From: Komagataeibacter xylinus
Lineage (GTDB): Bacteria; Pseudomonadota; Alphaproteobacteria; Acetobacterales; Acetobacteraceae
Assembly: GCF_009834365.1 (NCBI RefSeq)
Contig: NZ_CP041348.1
Span: forward strand, 926,501-990,500
Length of the DNA stretch: 64,000 nucleotides
Reading direction: 5' to 3'
The notes beneath the pieces are model-generated. The model worked only from the letters and a program-made list of their open reading frames with translations. It was not told the origin of the DNA and made no database searches. The stretch's first letter is position 1, and every line of letters starts with the position of its first letter. Below, piece after piece: positions 34,701 through 42,274 of this stretch. The position numbers and the translations under genes were made by a program.

Positions 34701-35260
34701 GCTACTGGAAGGCAGCGGGCGAGGGCAACGACCTCGTGCTGTTCGGTGAAGACGGCACCACCGAGGCCGCCCGCTTCACGCTGCCCCGTCAGCCGCGCGC
34801 GGATGGCGCCTGCATTGCCGACTTCGTGCGCGATATCGATGATGCACAGCGCGACGTGATCGGCCTGCAGGTGGTGACCGTGGGGCAGGATGCCTCCGAC
34901 CGCGCGCGGGAATGGTTCGAGGCCGATCGCTACAAGGACTACCTCTACCTGCATGGCCTGTCGGTCGAGATGGCGGAAGCCATGGCGGAATACACCCACA
35001 AGCGCATCCGCGCCGAGATGGGCTTCGCTGCCGAGGACGACCGCGACATGGCAAAACTGCTCCAGCAGGGCTATCGCGGCTCGCGCTATTCGTTTGGCTA
35101 CCCCGCCTGCCCCCGGCTTGAAGAGCAGGAGCCTATCCTGAAACTGCTCGATGCGGAAAAGATCGGGGTTTCGCTCACCGATGGCTTCCAGCTCCACCCC
35201 GAGCAGTCCACCTCGGCGCTGGTCATTTTCAACCCGCACGCGAAGTATTTCTCGATCTGA
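31751..35260 (+). CDS. metH: Cobalamin-dependent methionine synthase
   Basis: The 1169-residue protein has all four MetH modules. The homocysteine domain carries zinc ligands Cys225 (NCATG), Cys291 and Cys292 (GGCCGTSTPH). The pterin domain (about 335-620) has GERCNANGSKKW and LVIDSTE. The B12 domain has His737 in DVHDIGKN and GMSGLLVKS. The C-terminal activation domain has RYSFGYPACPRL near residue 1115. It methylates homocysteine to methionine using methyl-tetrahydrofolate. No cobalamin or SAM riboswitch is recognisable in the 200-base leader. A hairpin GTCCCGCAG ... CTGCGGGAC without a T-run follows the stop. Length is slightly shorter than E. coli MetH. Confidence 0.97.
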   Translation: MTTRPHLLDALRDQVLLCDGGMGSRVQLLDLEVERDYWGQENCTEILNLSRPELVREIHRGYFEAGADMVETNSFGGSPITLAEFGLADRAREINRTAGHLAREAAETFADGRHRYVVGSIGPGTKLPSLGNIDYDTLEAGLTEQCRGLIEGGVDCFLIETCQDTLQIKAAVNAAKIARAEMGVDTPIFVQVTVETTGTLLVGPDIAAAATVINALDVPLMGLNCATGPQEMAEHVRWLSENWPGLISVQPNAGLPELVNGTTHYPLTPAEMASWVDRFITEDGLNLIGGCCGTSTPHTQALDQMLRKRAEGTGRIRPAPVPRKPVWIPSVASLYSQVPLRQENSYFSIGERCNANGSKKWRQLQEAGDWDGCVALGREQVAEGSNALDICTAFVGRDEMKEMNAVITRFTSSVNAPLVIDSTETPVIEAALKLHGGKPIINSINFEDGEEIANERMLLARKFGASVIALTIDEVGMAKTAEDKLRIATRLVEFACEKHGLPQSDLMIDPLTFTIGTGTEDDRKLGEWTLEGIRLIRERFPDIQIVLGLSNISFGLNPAARAVLNSVFLDHAVRAGMTAAIVHVSKIRPLHLIAAEEVKVAEDLIFDRRAEGYDPLQRMLGIFADRKAADAVKKARAETAPERLKDRIVDGDRKGLEDDLAEAMQDMPPLDIINTVLLDGMKVVGELFGAGKMQLPFVLQSAETMKAAVAWLEPHMERTEGQARGTMVLATVKGDVHDIGKNLVDIILTNNGYRVINLGIKVPVADMIAAAREHKADAIGMSGLLVKSTVIMRENLEEMNRQGVDVPVMLGGAALTRNYVEEDCTAAYGEGGRVAYARDAFDGLSLMDKVAQGEFDTYLAAIQSRRAGKATRASRTQDIEAAETRGFGPVDVAAARARREKLTADEPVLTPPFWGPRVLEATPEAVLPFLNERSLYQFQWGFRKQGRSLDDFMVWARKELRPVLRHMLSLCAEQDILHPKASYGYWKAAGEGNDLVLFGEDGTTEAARFTLPRQPRADGACIADFVRDIDDAQRDVIGLQVVTVGQDASDRAREWFEADRYKDYLYLHGLSVEMAEAMAEYTHKRIRAEMGFAAEDDRDMAKLLQQGYRGSRYSFGYPACPRLEEQEPILKLLDAEKIGVSLTDGFQLHPEQSTSALVIFNPHAKYFSI

Positions 35261-35329
35261 CAAAAGCGCCGTCCCGCAGCCCTGCGGGACTTGTTGACCG
35301 GTGCGGGAAATGATGCCCATCATTGCATT

Positions 35330-35737
35330 ATGTTTCGCCCCCGCCACACGCCATCCAATCCCGCTGAAGCACCGGGCGCCGAGCACGCGCTCGGTCGCCT
35401 GCTGGCACGGCTGCACAGGGCCGCGCCACAGGCCAGCCAGGGCAACCGCGCCACACGCCACAGCGGGTGCGCCTTTACCTGTGCCGCCGAGCAGTGCGTG
35501 ATGGACCTCATGACCGACGACCACGCGGGCCTGGTGGAACACAGCGCCGATGTGCTGACCCACCTGCTGCAGGTCTGGGTGGCGCAGGGCATCGACCCCG
35601 AGGATGTCTGGACCGAGATCGACCGCCGCACCCGCATGGGCAATCTGCTGCTCGCACTCAACACCGCCGAGCGCACCTCCGCCCCCACCCGCGCGCGCAA
35701 ACGGCCATGGAAAATCCGCACCACCAAGCTGCCCTGA
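35330..35737 (+). CDS. HisE/MazG-like small protein, probably divergent
   Basis: From the ATG at 35330 the product is 135 residues. The segment GLVEHSADVLTHLLQVWVAQGIDPEDVWTEIDRR closely follows the phosphoribosyl-ATP pyrophosphatase pattern (E-x-ADVLYHLLVLL-x-x-RG...DV-x-x-EL-x-R). The upstream EE-x-x-E metal motif expected in HisE is degraded to AEQCVMDLM, so activity is doubtful. The C-terminus is strongly basic (RARKRPWKIRTTKL). No his genes are nearby. The upstream frame opens with TTG at 35291; the ATG is preferred, although no good ribosome binding site is visible. Confidence 0.55.
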   Translation: MFRPRHTPSNPAEAPGAEHALGRLLARLHRAAPQASQGNRATRHSGCAFTCAAEQCVMDLMTDDHAGLVEHSADVLTHLLQVWVAQGIDPEDVWTEIDRRTRMGNLLLALNTAERTSAPTRARKRPWKIRTTKLP

Positions 35738-35912
35738 GCGGCCTGCGCCGCCACAACGGCACGAAATCGCAACGAACCATTTTTTGGCCTAGCCGCTGCG
35801 GCATGCGGATGGCATAAGCTGGCCGCTGGCGGAACAGCAGGGAATGTCGCGATAAGATGGACCGGGTCCATGCCTGTTACGTGCCCGCGGGGCCTGCCCC
35901 GGCCCGGCACGC

Positions 35913-36437
35913 ATGAACTGGATTGACATCACGGCCCTCGCCATCGTCGGGCTGTCGGGGGTGGTTGGCATTGCGCGCGGCTTCTCGCGTGAGGTGCTCG
36001 GCCTTGCCGCCTGGGTCATGGCCACCATCCTGGCCGTGGCATGGTACGGCGCGCTGATGCCCTACGCCACGCAATGGATCAGCAACCACACGCTGGCCTC
36101 GTTTGCATCGTTTGCGGTGCTGTTCCTGGCCCTTCTTGTCATTTTTACCACCACTGCCCATCTATCGGGTCGGGCAGTGCAGGGGTCCATCCTGTCAGGA
36201 CTGGACCGCGTGCTTGGCCTGCTGTTTGGCCTGGCGCGGGGGTATGTATGCCTTGTGCTGATCTATGCGGGCCTTACCGCCCTCGTGCCCGAAGGTGAAT
36301 GGCCTGAGGTGATGCGCACCAGCCAGATCATGCCCCTTATCGGCAACAGCGTGACCTATCTTCACGCTCATGCGCCCGATAACTTTCCCGCGCATCTTGC
36401 GCAACCCGCCGGGACGCGGCATGACGCGCCCATCTGA
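35913..36437 (+). CDS. cvpA: CvpA-family membrane protein
   Basis: The 174-residue protein has four predicted membrane segments and matches the CvpA family: MNWIDITALAIVGLSGVVGIARGFSREVLGLAAWV at the N-terminus and the later SGLDRVLGLLFGLARGYVCLVL. Its biochemical role is unclear; it was named from colicin V production in E. coli. The cvpA-purF order seen here is also found in E. coli and many other proteobacteria, so position supports the call. purF starts 53 bases after its stop, so one transcript is likely. Confidence 0.92.
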   Translation: MNWIDITALAIVGLSGVVGIARGFSREVLGLAAWVMATILAVAWYGALMPYATQWISNHTLASFASFAVLFLALLVIFTTTAHLSGRAVQGSILSGLDRVLGLLFGLARGYVCLVLIYAGLTALVPEGEWPEVMRTSQIMPLIGNSVTYLHAHAPDNFPAHLAQPAGTRHDAPI

Positions 36438-36489
36438 ACCTTATCGTCGGTCCCCGCCGCCCCCGTCCGTCAAGGAAAGATCGCCCACC

Positions 36490-38004
36490 ATGTCCCGCAC
36501 CAGCCAGCACACCACATCCGGTAACCCGCCCACCCAGCACGAGCGCGATGACATCGCCGCCCAGTGGCGCCATGATGATGACAAGCCGCATGAGGAATGC
36601 GGCGTCTTTGGCGTATGGAACACCAAGGATGCCTCAGCCCTGACCGCCCTTGGCCTGCATGCGCTCCAGCATCGCGGGCAGGAAGCCAGCGGCATCGTGT
36701 CCTATGATGGCGAGCGCTTCCACACCCACAAGGGGCTGGGGCTGGTGGGCGATGTGTTTGGCGATGCCCGCGTCATGGCCACCCTGCCCGGCCGGTGCGC
36801 GGTGGGCCACAACCGCTACGCCACCACGGGGGCTACGCTGATCCGCAACGTGCAGCCGCTTTTTGCCGATTTCGAGTTCGGCGGCCTGGCCGTGGCCCAT
36901 AACGGCAACCTGACCAATGCCGAGACCCTGCGCAAGGCGCTGGTGCGGCGGGGCTGCATCTTCCAGTCCACCACCGATAGCGAGGTGTTCATCCACCTCA
37001 TCGCCATCTCGCTCTATTCCAACGTGGTTGACCGGCTGATCGATGCGCTCAAGCAGGTGCTTGGCGCGTATTCGCTGATCGTGCTGTCGCGTGATGAACT
37101 GATTGGCGTGCGTGACCCGCTGGGCGTGCGCCCGCTCATTCTGGGCCGCATCCGCGAGGAAGACGGCACCGAAGGCGCATGGGTGCTGGCCAGCGAGACC
37201 TGCGCGCTCGACATCGTGGGTGCGGAGTTCGTGCGCGATGTGGAACCGGGCGAGATCGTCATCATCAATGACGAGGGCATCCGCTCGGTGCGGCCGTTCA
37301 ACAACACGCAGTCGCGCTTCTGCGTATTCGAATACATCTATTTCGCCCGCCCCGATTCGGTCATGGATGGCCGCGCGGTGTATGACACCCGCAAGCAGAT
37401 CGGCGTGGAACTGGCGCGTGAAAGTGCTGTCGAGGCCGACGTGATCGTGCCGGTGCCCGATTCCGGCGTGCCCTCGGCCATGGGCTTTGCCGCCGAGAGC
37501 GGCATTCCCTTCGAACTCGGCATCATCCGCAACCATTACGTGGGCCGCACCTTCATCGAGCCAACCGACCAGATCCGCAACCTCGGCGTCAAGATGAAGC
37601 ATTCCACCAACCGCCCGGTGCTTGATGGCAAGCGCGTGGTGCTGGTCGATGACTCCATCGTACGCGGCACCACCTCACGCAAGATCGTGGACATGGTGCG
37701 CGCAGCCGGAGCCAAGGAGGTGCACATGCGCATCTCCTCGCCGCCCACCACGCATTCGTGCTTCTATGGCATCGACACGCCCGAGCGCAGCCAGCTGCTT
37801 GCCGCCCAGCACAATGTTGAGGAAATGGCCAAGCTGATCGGCGTGGACAGCCTCGCCTTCATCTCGTTTGACGGGCTGTACCGCGCGCTGGGCTACAAGG
37901 ACCGCAAGAGTGCGGCCAACCGCTACTGCGATGCCTGCTTTACCGGCGACTACCCGATCGAACTGGTGGATTACGAGGCCGAACACCACCCCGAACCTGC
38001 ATGA
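36490..38004 (+). CDS. purF: Amidophosphoribosyltransferase
   Basis: The 504-residue enzyme (start MSRTSQ at 36490) begins with a 36-residue leader before Cys37 in EECGVFGVWN. That Cys is the N-terminal nucleophile after propeptide removal, as in Bacillus-type PurF. The glutaminase domain includes GHNRYATTG. The PRPP-binding motif is VVLVDDSIVRGTTS. Cysteines in SCFYGID and RYCDACFTGDYP fit the Fe-S-containing class. It catalyses the first committed step of purine synthesis. Its stop overlaps the next start by ATGA. Upstream in-frame ATGs at 36370 and 36421 would overlap cvpA. Confidence 0.96.
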   Translation: MSRTSQHTTSGNPPTQHERDDIAAQWRHDDDKPHEECGVFGVWNTKDASALTALGLHALQHRGQEASGIVSYDGERFHTHKGLGLVGDVFGDARVMATLPGRCAVGHNRYATTGATLIRNVQPLFADFEFGGLAVAHNGNLTNAETLRKALVRRGCIFQSTTDSEVFIHLIAISLYSNVVDRLIDALKQVLGAYSLIVLSRDELIGVRDPLGVRPLILGRIREEDGTEGAWVLASETCALDIVGAEFVRDVEPGEIVIINDEGIRSVRPFNNTQSRFCVFEYIYFARPDSVMDGRAVYDTRKQIGVELARESAVEADVIVPVPDSGVPSAMGFAAESGIPFELGIIRNHYVGRTFIEPTDQIRNLGVKMKHSTNRPVLDGKRVVLVDDSIVRGTTSRKIVDMVRAAGAKEVHMRISSPPTTHSCFYGIDTPERSQLLAAQHNVEEMAKLIGVDSLAFISFDGLYRALGYKDRKSAANRYCDACFTGDYPIELVDYEAEHHPEPA

Positions 38005-38744
38005 CGACCAACCCCGCCACCATGACCGATGCCCCGGTGGCGCTCGTGACCGGGGCCAGCCGGGGCATCGGGCAGGCCGTGGCCATTGCGCTGGCACAGG
38101 CGGGCATGCGCTGCATCCTGACCGCGCGCACGCAGGGCGGGCTGGAACAGGCGGATGACAAGATCCACCAGCACACGGGCCACAACGCCACCCTGCTGCC
38201 GCTTGACCTGACCGATGGCGAAAAGCTCGACACGCTTGGCCCTTCCATCGCGGCCAGCTTCGGGCGGCTTGACTGCCTGGTGCACTGCGCGGGCACGCTG
38301 GGCATGCTCTCGCCACTGGCGCACCTGCAGCCCCGTGACTGGGAGCGCGCGCTGCAGACTGGCCCGCTCACCACATGGCGGCTGATCCGCACGCTTGCCC
38401 CCCTGCTCGAGCGTGCGCCTGCAGGCCGCGCCGTGTTCCTGACCGACCGACATGCCCGCCAGCCCGCGCCCTTCTGGGGGCTGGTGGCGGCAACACGCGC
38501 GGCACAGGAGGCCATTGTGCATACATGGGTGCGTGAACTGCCCGCAGGCAGCCCGCTGCGCATCAACCTGTTTGAACCCGGCCCCGTCGCCACCCGCCTG
38601 CGCAGGCTGGCCATGCCCGCGCTCGACATGGCCAGCCTGCCCGGACCCCACGACATTGCGCCCCATATCGTAAGGCTGTGCCAGCGCGGCCCCCAGCCGC
38701 AAGGCGAGTATATAACGGTCAACCTGCAGGAGCCCGTGGCATGA
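38001..38744 (+). CDS. Short-chain dehydrogenase/reductase
   Basis: The 247-residue product has the Rossmann motif ALVTGASRGIGQAVAIAL (TGxxxGIG) and CLVHCAGTLG in place of NNAG. The usual YxxxK catalytic pair is not apparent: the region after VFLTDRHARQPAPFWGLVAATRAAQ has no clear Tyr-x-x-x-Lys. It may thus be a catalytically altered SDR. It is translationally coupled to purF upstream and to ybaK downstream by four-base overlaps, so the three are co-expressed. Substrate unknown. Confidence 0.85.
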   Translation: MTTNPATMTDAPVALVTGASRGIGQAVAIALAQAGMRCILTARTQGGLEQADDKIHQHTGHNATLLPLDLTDGEKLDTLGPSIAASFGRLDCLVHCAGTLGMLSPLAHLQPRDWERALQTGPLTTWRLIRTLAPLLERAPAGRAVFLTDRHARQPAPFWGLVAATRAAQEAIVHTWVRELPAGSPLRINLFEPGPVATRLRRLAMPALDMASLPGPHDIAPHIVRLCQRGPQPQGEYITVNLQEPVA

Positions 38745-39217
38745 GCACCAAGGCAACGCCGGGCGCTGCCGCCCTGCAAAAGGCAGGCATCGCCTTCGAG
38801 GTGGTGGAATATGAATACGACCCCACCGCAGGCCAGACAGGCAACCACGCCGCCGCCGCCATAGGCGAGAACCCGGAGCACGTGTTCAAGACGCTGATGG
38901 TGCTCGTTGATGGCAAACCCGCCTGCGTGGTGGTGCCGGTAGCGGCCAGCCTGAGCATGAAAAAGGTGGCGGCGGCCTTTGGCGGCAAATCGGCTGAAAT
39001 GATGCCGCCCGCCAACGCCGAGCGCAGCACGGGCTTCCGCGTAGGCGGCATCAGCCCGTTTGGCCAGCGCAAGCGCGTGCGCACCGCCCTTGCGCGTGAG
39101 GCGCTGGCGCAGCCCTATGTCATCATCAACGGCGGCAAGCGCGGCTATCTGGTGCGCCTTTCGGCAGCCGATGCCATTGCCGTAACCAACGCTCTGACCG
39201 CCGACCTGCTGGCGTAA
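38741..39217 (+). CDS. ybaK: YbaK/EbsC-type Cys-tRNA(Pro) deacylase
   Basis: The ATG at 38741 overlaps the SDR stop, giving 158 residues. The family pattern is clear: ATPGAAALQKAGIAFEVVEYEYD, the catalytic-site stretch EHVFKTLMVLVDGKPACVVVPV (with the conserved Lys after VF), GGISPFGQRKRVRTAL and a final ADLLA. YbaK hydrolyses Cys mischarged onto tRNA-Pro, correcting an error of prolyl-tRNA synthetase. The start given by the longer upstream frame (38678) lies inside the SDR gene and is not needed. Confidence 0.93.
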   Translation: MSTKATPGAAALQKAGIAFEVVEYEYDPTAGQTGNHAAAAIGENPEHVFKTLMVLVDGKPACVVVPVAASLSMKKVAAAFGGKSAEMMPPANAERSTGFRVGGISPFGQRKRVRTALAREALAQPYVIINGGKRGYLVRLSAADAIAVTNALTADLLA

Positions 39218-39222
39218 CAAGC

Positions 39223-39305
39223 AAAAGTTTTTGGTGAAGCTTTTTTCAAAAAGCTTCAAGGAAACGCCGTTTTTTTGAAAAAAGGCGACACCCAGAGACT
39301 TTTAT
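39223..39305 (+). repeat. Dispersed double-hairpin repeat, copy 5
   Basis: The left arm AAAAGTTTTTGGTG and the first hairpin AAGCTTTTTTCAAAAAGCTT are perfect. The second hairpin is weakened (CGCCGTTTTTTTG against AAAAAAGGCGAC), and the right arm CACCCAGAGACTTTTAT has one change. It lies between convergent stops, 5 and 7 bases away. Confidence 0.92.
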
Positions 39306-39312
39306 CTTTTCA

Positions 39313-40698
39313 TCATTTGGTTGCAGGCCGCCAGATCAGGCGGCTGGCGCTGCACAGCACGCCAATCATGGCCACGATCGCACCAAAACCCAGGCAACTG
39401 CGTTCCGCGTCATGCGCCAGCAGCCCAAAGGCCATGGCCACGCACATGGCCCCGGTGGCCTGCCCGCACTGGCGTGCAATCTGCACCATGCCCGAGGCCC
39501 CGCCCGAGCGCCCTGGGGGCGCGGTCACCATCATCACCCGGTTATTGGGCGGCTGGAAAATACCAAACCCCATGCCGGCCAGCGTGATGCGCCAGGCAAT
39601 GTTGAACCAGCCCGGATCAGGCGGCAGCAGATACAGCGCAAGAAACCCCATCGATGTCATGAACAGCCCCACCGAGGACAGGATGGCCGCAGGCACCCTG
39701 TCGCTCAGGCGGCTGATGAGCGGCGAGACCGCCATGATGCCCACCGGCCAGGGTGTCATGAGCAGGCCCACCGTGGCAGGGGGGTAATGAAGCATCGACT
39801 GCAGCGTGAACGGAAACGAGATCATGAACAGGTTGGAGGCGACAAAAGCCACGAACCCCACCAGCGTGCCGATGCGGAAAGCGGGAATGCGCAGCATGTC
39901 GATGGGGAACATGGGGTGCGTCTGCCCGCGCTGGCGGCGTACCAGCAGCACGCCCGCCGCAATGCCGGCCAGCAGCAGGGCCCCCACCTGAGCCGCCCCT
40001 GCGTGATGGGCCACGGAATCACCGGCCATGATCAGCGCACCAAAGGCCACCACGTTCAGCACCGCGCTCATGCCATCGAACGAGCCGGGACTGAGCGGCG
40101 TGCGCGGCAGCGACACCAGTGCCAGCACAAGGGCTGTCAGTCCGAGCGGAATGTTGATGAGGAACAGCCACGGCCACGTGGCAAATGACAGGATGATCGA
40201 CGCCACGGTCGGGCCGCCGCCCACGCCAAGAGCCACCATCACCCCGTTAAGCGCAATGCCGCGCCCGATGATGGCATGCGGATAGATGAAGCGGATCAGC
40301 GCGATGCTGACACTCATGATGCACGCACCGCCCACACCCTGCACCGCGCGCGCCAGCGAGAGCATGAGCAATGAGTGCGACATGGCGCAGAACAGCGAGG
40401 CCACGGTCAGCAGCGCCAGCCCGATCTGGCACAGCCTTGCAAAGCCGATGCGCGTGCCCAGCGCCGCCATGGGCAGCAGCGAGACCACGCTGGCAAGCTG
40501 GTAGGCATTGACGATCCAGACCGATGAGGCGGGCGAGACATGAATATCGGCCGCAATGGTGGGTAGCGCCACGTTGGCGATGGCGTAATCCAGCAGGGCC
40601 AGCAGCACCGCAAGGGCGATGGCAGTCACGGCACGCACGCGGGCTGCGCCGTGCAGGCCTTCGCCTTCGGTCAGGACAGGTTTTGGTTGGGGGGGCAT
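39313..40698 (-). CDS. Major facilitator efflux transporter (DHA2/EmrB-like)
   Basis: The 461-residue protein (from MPPQPKPV) shows about 12-14 membrane helices and the DHA-type motifs: ALLDYAIANVALPTIAADI in helix 1, WIVNAYQLASVVSLLPMAALGTRIGFARLCQIG with motif A features, and RAVQGVGGACIMSVSIALIR with the motif B arginine. Helix 5 has GPTVASIIL. It should export drugs or metabolites with proton antiport. The ATG at 40698 is preferred because the longer frame adds a basic stretch without homology; no strong ribosome binding site is seen. Substrate unknown. Confidence 0.9.
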   Translation of the reverse strand: MPPQPKPVLTEGEGLHGAARVRAVTAIALAVLLALLDYAIANVALPTIAADIHVSPASSVWIVNAYQLASVVSLLPMAALGTRIGFARLCQIGLALLTVASLFCAMSHSLLMLSLARAVQGVGGACIMSVSIALIRFIYPHAIIGRGIALNGVMVALGVGGGPTVASIILSFATWPWLFLINIPLGLTALVLALVSLPRTPLSPGSFDGMSAVLNVVAFGALIMAGDSVAHHAGAAQVGALLLAGIAAGVLLVRRQRGQTHPMFPIDMLRIPAFRIGTLVGFVAFVASNLFMISFPFTLQSMLHYPPATVGLLMTPWPVGIMAVSPLISRLSDRVPAAILSSVGLFMTSMGFLALYLLPPDPGWFNIAWRITLAGMGFGIFQPPNNRVMMVTAPPGRSGGASGMVQIARQCGQATGAMCVAMAFGLLAHDAERSCLGFGAIVAMIGVLCSASRLIWRPATK

Positions 40699-40833
40699 GG
40701 CAGGGGCTTTTCGGGCGGAAGGAAAAAATGTTCTGTTATGTAAACGATATCGGGGACGGCCCTGCCTATCAATCCTTCGGGGACACAAGGCAGCCTGAAA
40801 AAGCCACTCACCCTAACACCATGCAAATCATAA

Positions 40834-40916
40834 AGAAGTTTTTGGTGAAGCTTTTTTCAAAAAGCTTCGAAAGGTGCCCCCTTTTCCGAAAAAAGGTGGC
40901 ACCCAAAAACTTTTAT
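40834..40916 (+). repeat. Dispersed double-hairpin repeat, copy 6
   Basis: The left arm AGAAGTTTTTGGTG and hairpin AAGCTTTTTTCAAAAAGCTT are perfect. The second hairpin is degenerate (GTGCCCCCTTTTCCG against AAAAAAGGTGGCAC). The right arm is CACCCAAAAACTTTTAT. The last base touches the purD stop codon, so it sits exactly at the 3' end of purD and upstream of the MFS gene. Confidence 0.92.
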
Positions 40917-42208
40917 TATTTGCCAATCTTTTCCTGCGCCGCGAGCGCACGCTGGCCAATATCGTGGCGGTAGATGCCATCGGGCCAGTCAATCAGCGCA
41001 ACGGCCTCATAGGCACGACTGCGGGCCTGGGCCAGCGTGTCGCCCGTGGCGCACACGGCCAGCACGCGACCGCCAGCAGCCACGATCTCGCCCGCGTCAT
41101 CGCGCTTCGTACCCGCCTGGAACACATGCACGCCCGGCAAGGCTTCCGCCGCCGCGAGGTTACGGATCACGCCCCCCGTCACCGGCCTGCCGGGGTAGCC
41201 CTTCGCCGCCATGATGACGCTGATGGAGGACTGGCCGGAAAAACGGATATCCGCGCCCGCAAGGTCACCCTTCGCCACGGCGGCAAGAGCGGTGAGCAGG
41301 TCGCTTTCCAGCCGGATCAGCAGGGCCTCGGCTTCCGGGTCGCCAAAGCGGACGTTGTATTCAATCAGCTGCGGGCCATCATTCGTGAGCATCAGCCCGG
41401 CAAAGATGATGCCGGTGAACGGCGTGCCGCGCCGGGCCATCTCGCGCAGCATGGGGCGCACCAGCACATCAAGGGCTGCTTCCTGCTCCGCGCGGCCAAA
41501 GCCGGTGGGCGGCGAAACCGCGCCCATGCCGCCGGTATTGGGGCCGGTGTCATTATCGCCAATGCGCTTGTGGTCCTGTGCCGCGCCGATCAGCACTGCC
41601 GTCTCGCCCGCGCAGAAGGCGAACAGCGAGACCTCGTCGCCCACAAGACAATCCTCGATCACCACGCTGTGGCCCGCCTGGCCCAGCGTGCCATCGGTCA
41701 TCATGTCGGTAATGGCCTGTTCGGCCTCGGCAGTGCTCTGGGCCACGACCACGCCCTTGCCCGCTGCCAGCCCGTCCGCCTTGACCACCACGGGGGCACC
41801 GTGGCGGCGCACATAGTCCAGCGCGGGTGCGGCCGCATCAAAACGTTCCCACCGCGCGGTGGGAATGCCTGCCGCGTCACACACTTCCTTGGTGAAGGTC
41901 TTGCTGCCCTCAAGGGCGGCTGCGGCCTGGGTGGGGCCTGCGCATGCGATACCTGCCTTGTGGCAGGCATCGGCCAGGCCCGCCACCAGCGGGGCTTCGG
42001 GGCCGGGCACCACAAGGTCGATGCGCTCGCGCCGCGCCAGGGCAATCAGGCCGGCAACGTCATCGGCCTTGATGGCGCAGTTCGTGCCCAGCGCTGCGGT
42101 GCCGGGGTTGCCCGGCGCAATGAACAGGGCCTCAAGTCGCGGCGAGCGCGCAATGGCAGCGGCCATGGCATGTTCCCGTCCGCCTGATCCAACCAGCAGC
42201 ACCCGCAT
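40916..42208 (-). CDS. purD: Phosphoribosylamine-glycine ligase (GARS)
   Basis: The 430-residue protein begins MRVLLVGSGGREHAMA and contains the ATP-grasp features of PurD: FIAPGNPGTA, VPGPEAPLVAGLAD, PVVVKADGLAAGKGVVVA and the metal-binding EYNVRFGDPEAE. It makes glycinamide ribonucleotide, the second step of purine synthesis. GGGAG lies nine bases before the ATG at 42208; a GTG directly in front (42211) is the alternative. It is divergent from xseA with only 66 bases between them. Confidence 0.97.
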   Translation of the reverse strand: MRVLLVGSGGREHAMAAAIARSPRLEALFIAPGNPGTAALGTNCAIKADDVAGLIALARRERIDLVVPGPEAPLVAGLADACHKAGIACAGPTQAAAALEGSKTFTKEVCDAAGIPTARWERFDAAAPALDYVRRHGAPVVVKADGLAAGKGVVVAQSTAEAEQAITDMMTDGTLGQAGHSVVIEDCLVGDEVSLFAFCAGETAVLIGAAQDHKRIGDNDTGPNTGGMGAVSPPTGFGRAEQEAALDVLVRPMLREMARRGTPFTGIIFAGLMLTNDGPQLIEYNVRFGDPEAEALLIRLESDLLTALAAVAKGDLAGADIRFSGQSSISVIMAAKGYPGRPVTGGVIRNLAAAEALPGVHVFQAGTKRDDAGEIVAAGGRVLAVCATGDTLAQARSRAYEAVALIDWPDGIYRHDIGQRALAAQEKIGK

Positions 42209-42274
42209 CACTTGTTTCTCCCGTTTTTCATCTCTGCCCTTTCGGGGTGGCCGTCTCTATCATACCTTGTGCGG

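Noticed and set aside
35264..35300. Intrinsic terminator after metH
   Set aside because: A hairpin (GTCCCGCAG...CTGCGGGAC) is present, but there is no T-run, so it is not called as a terminator.
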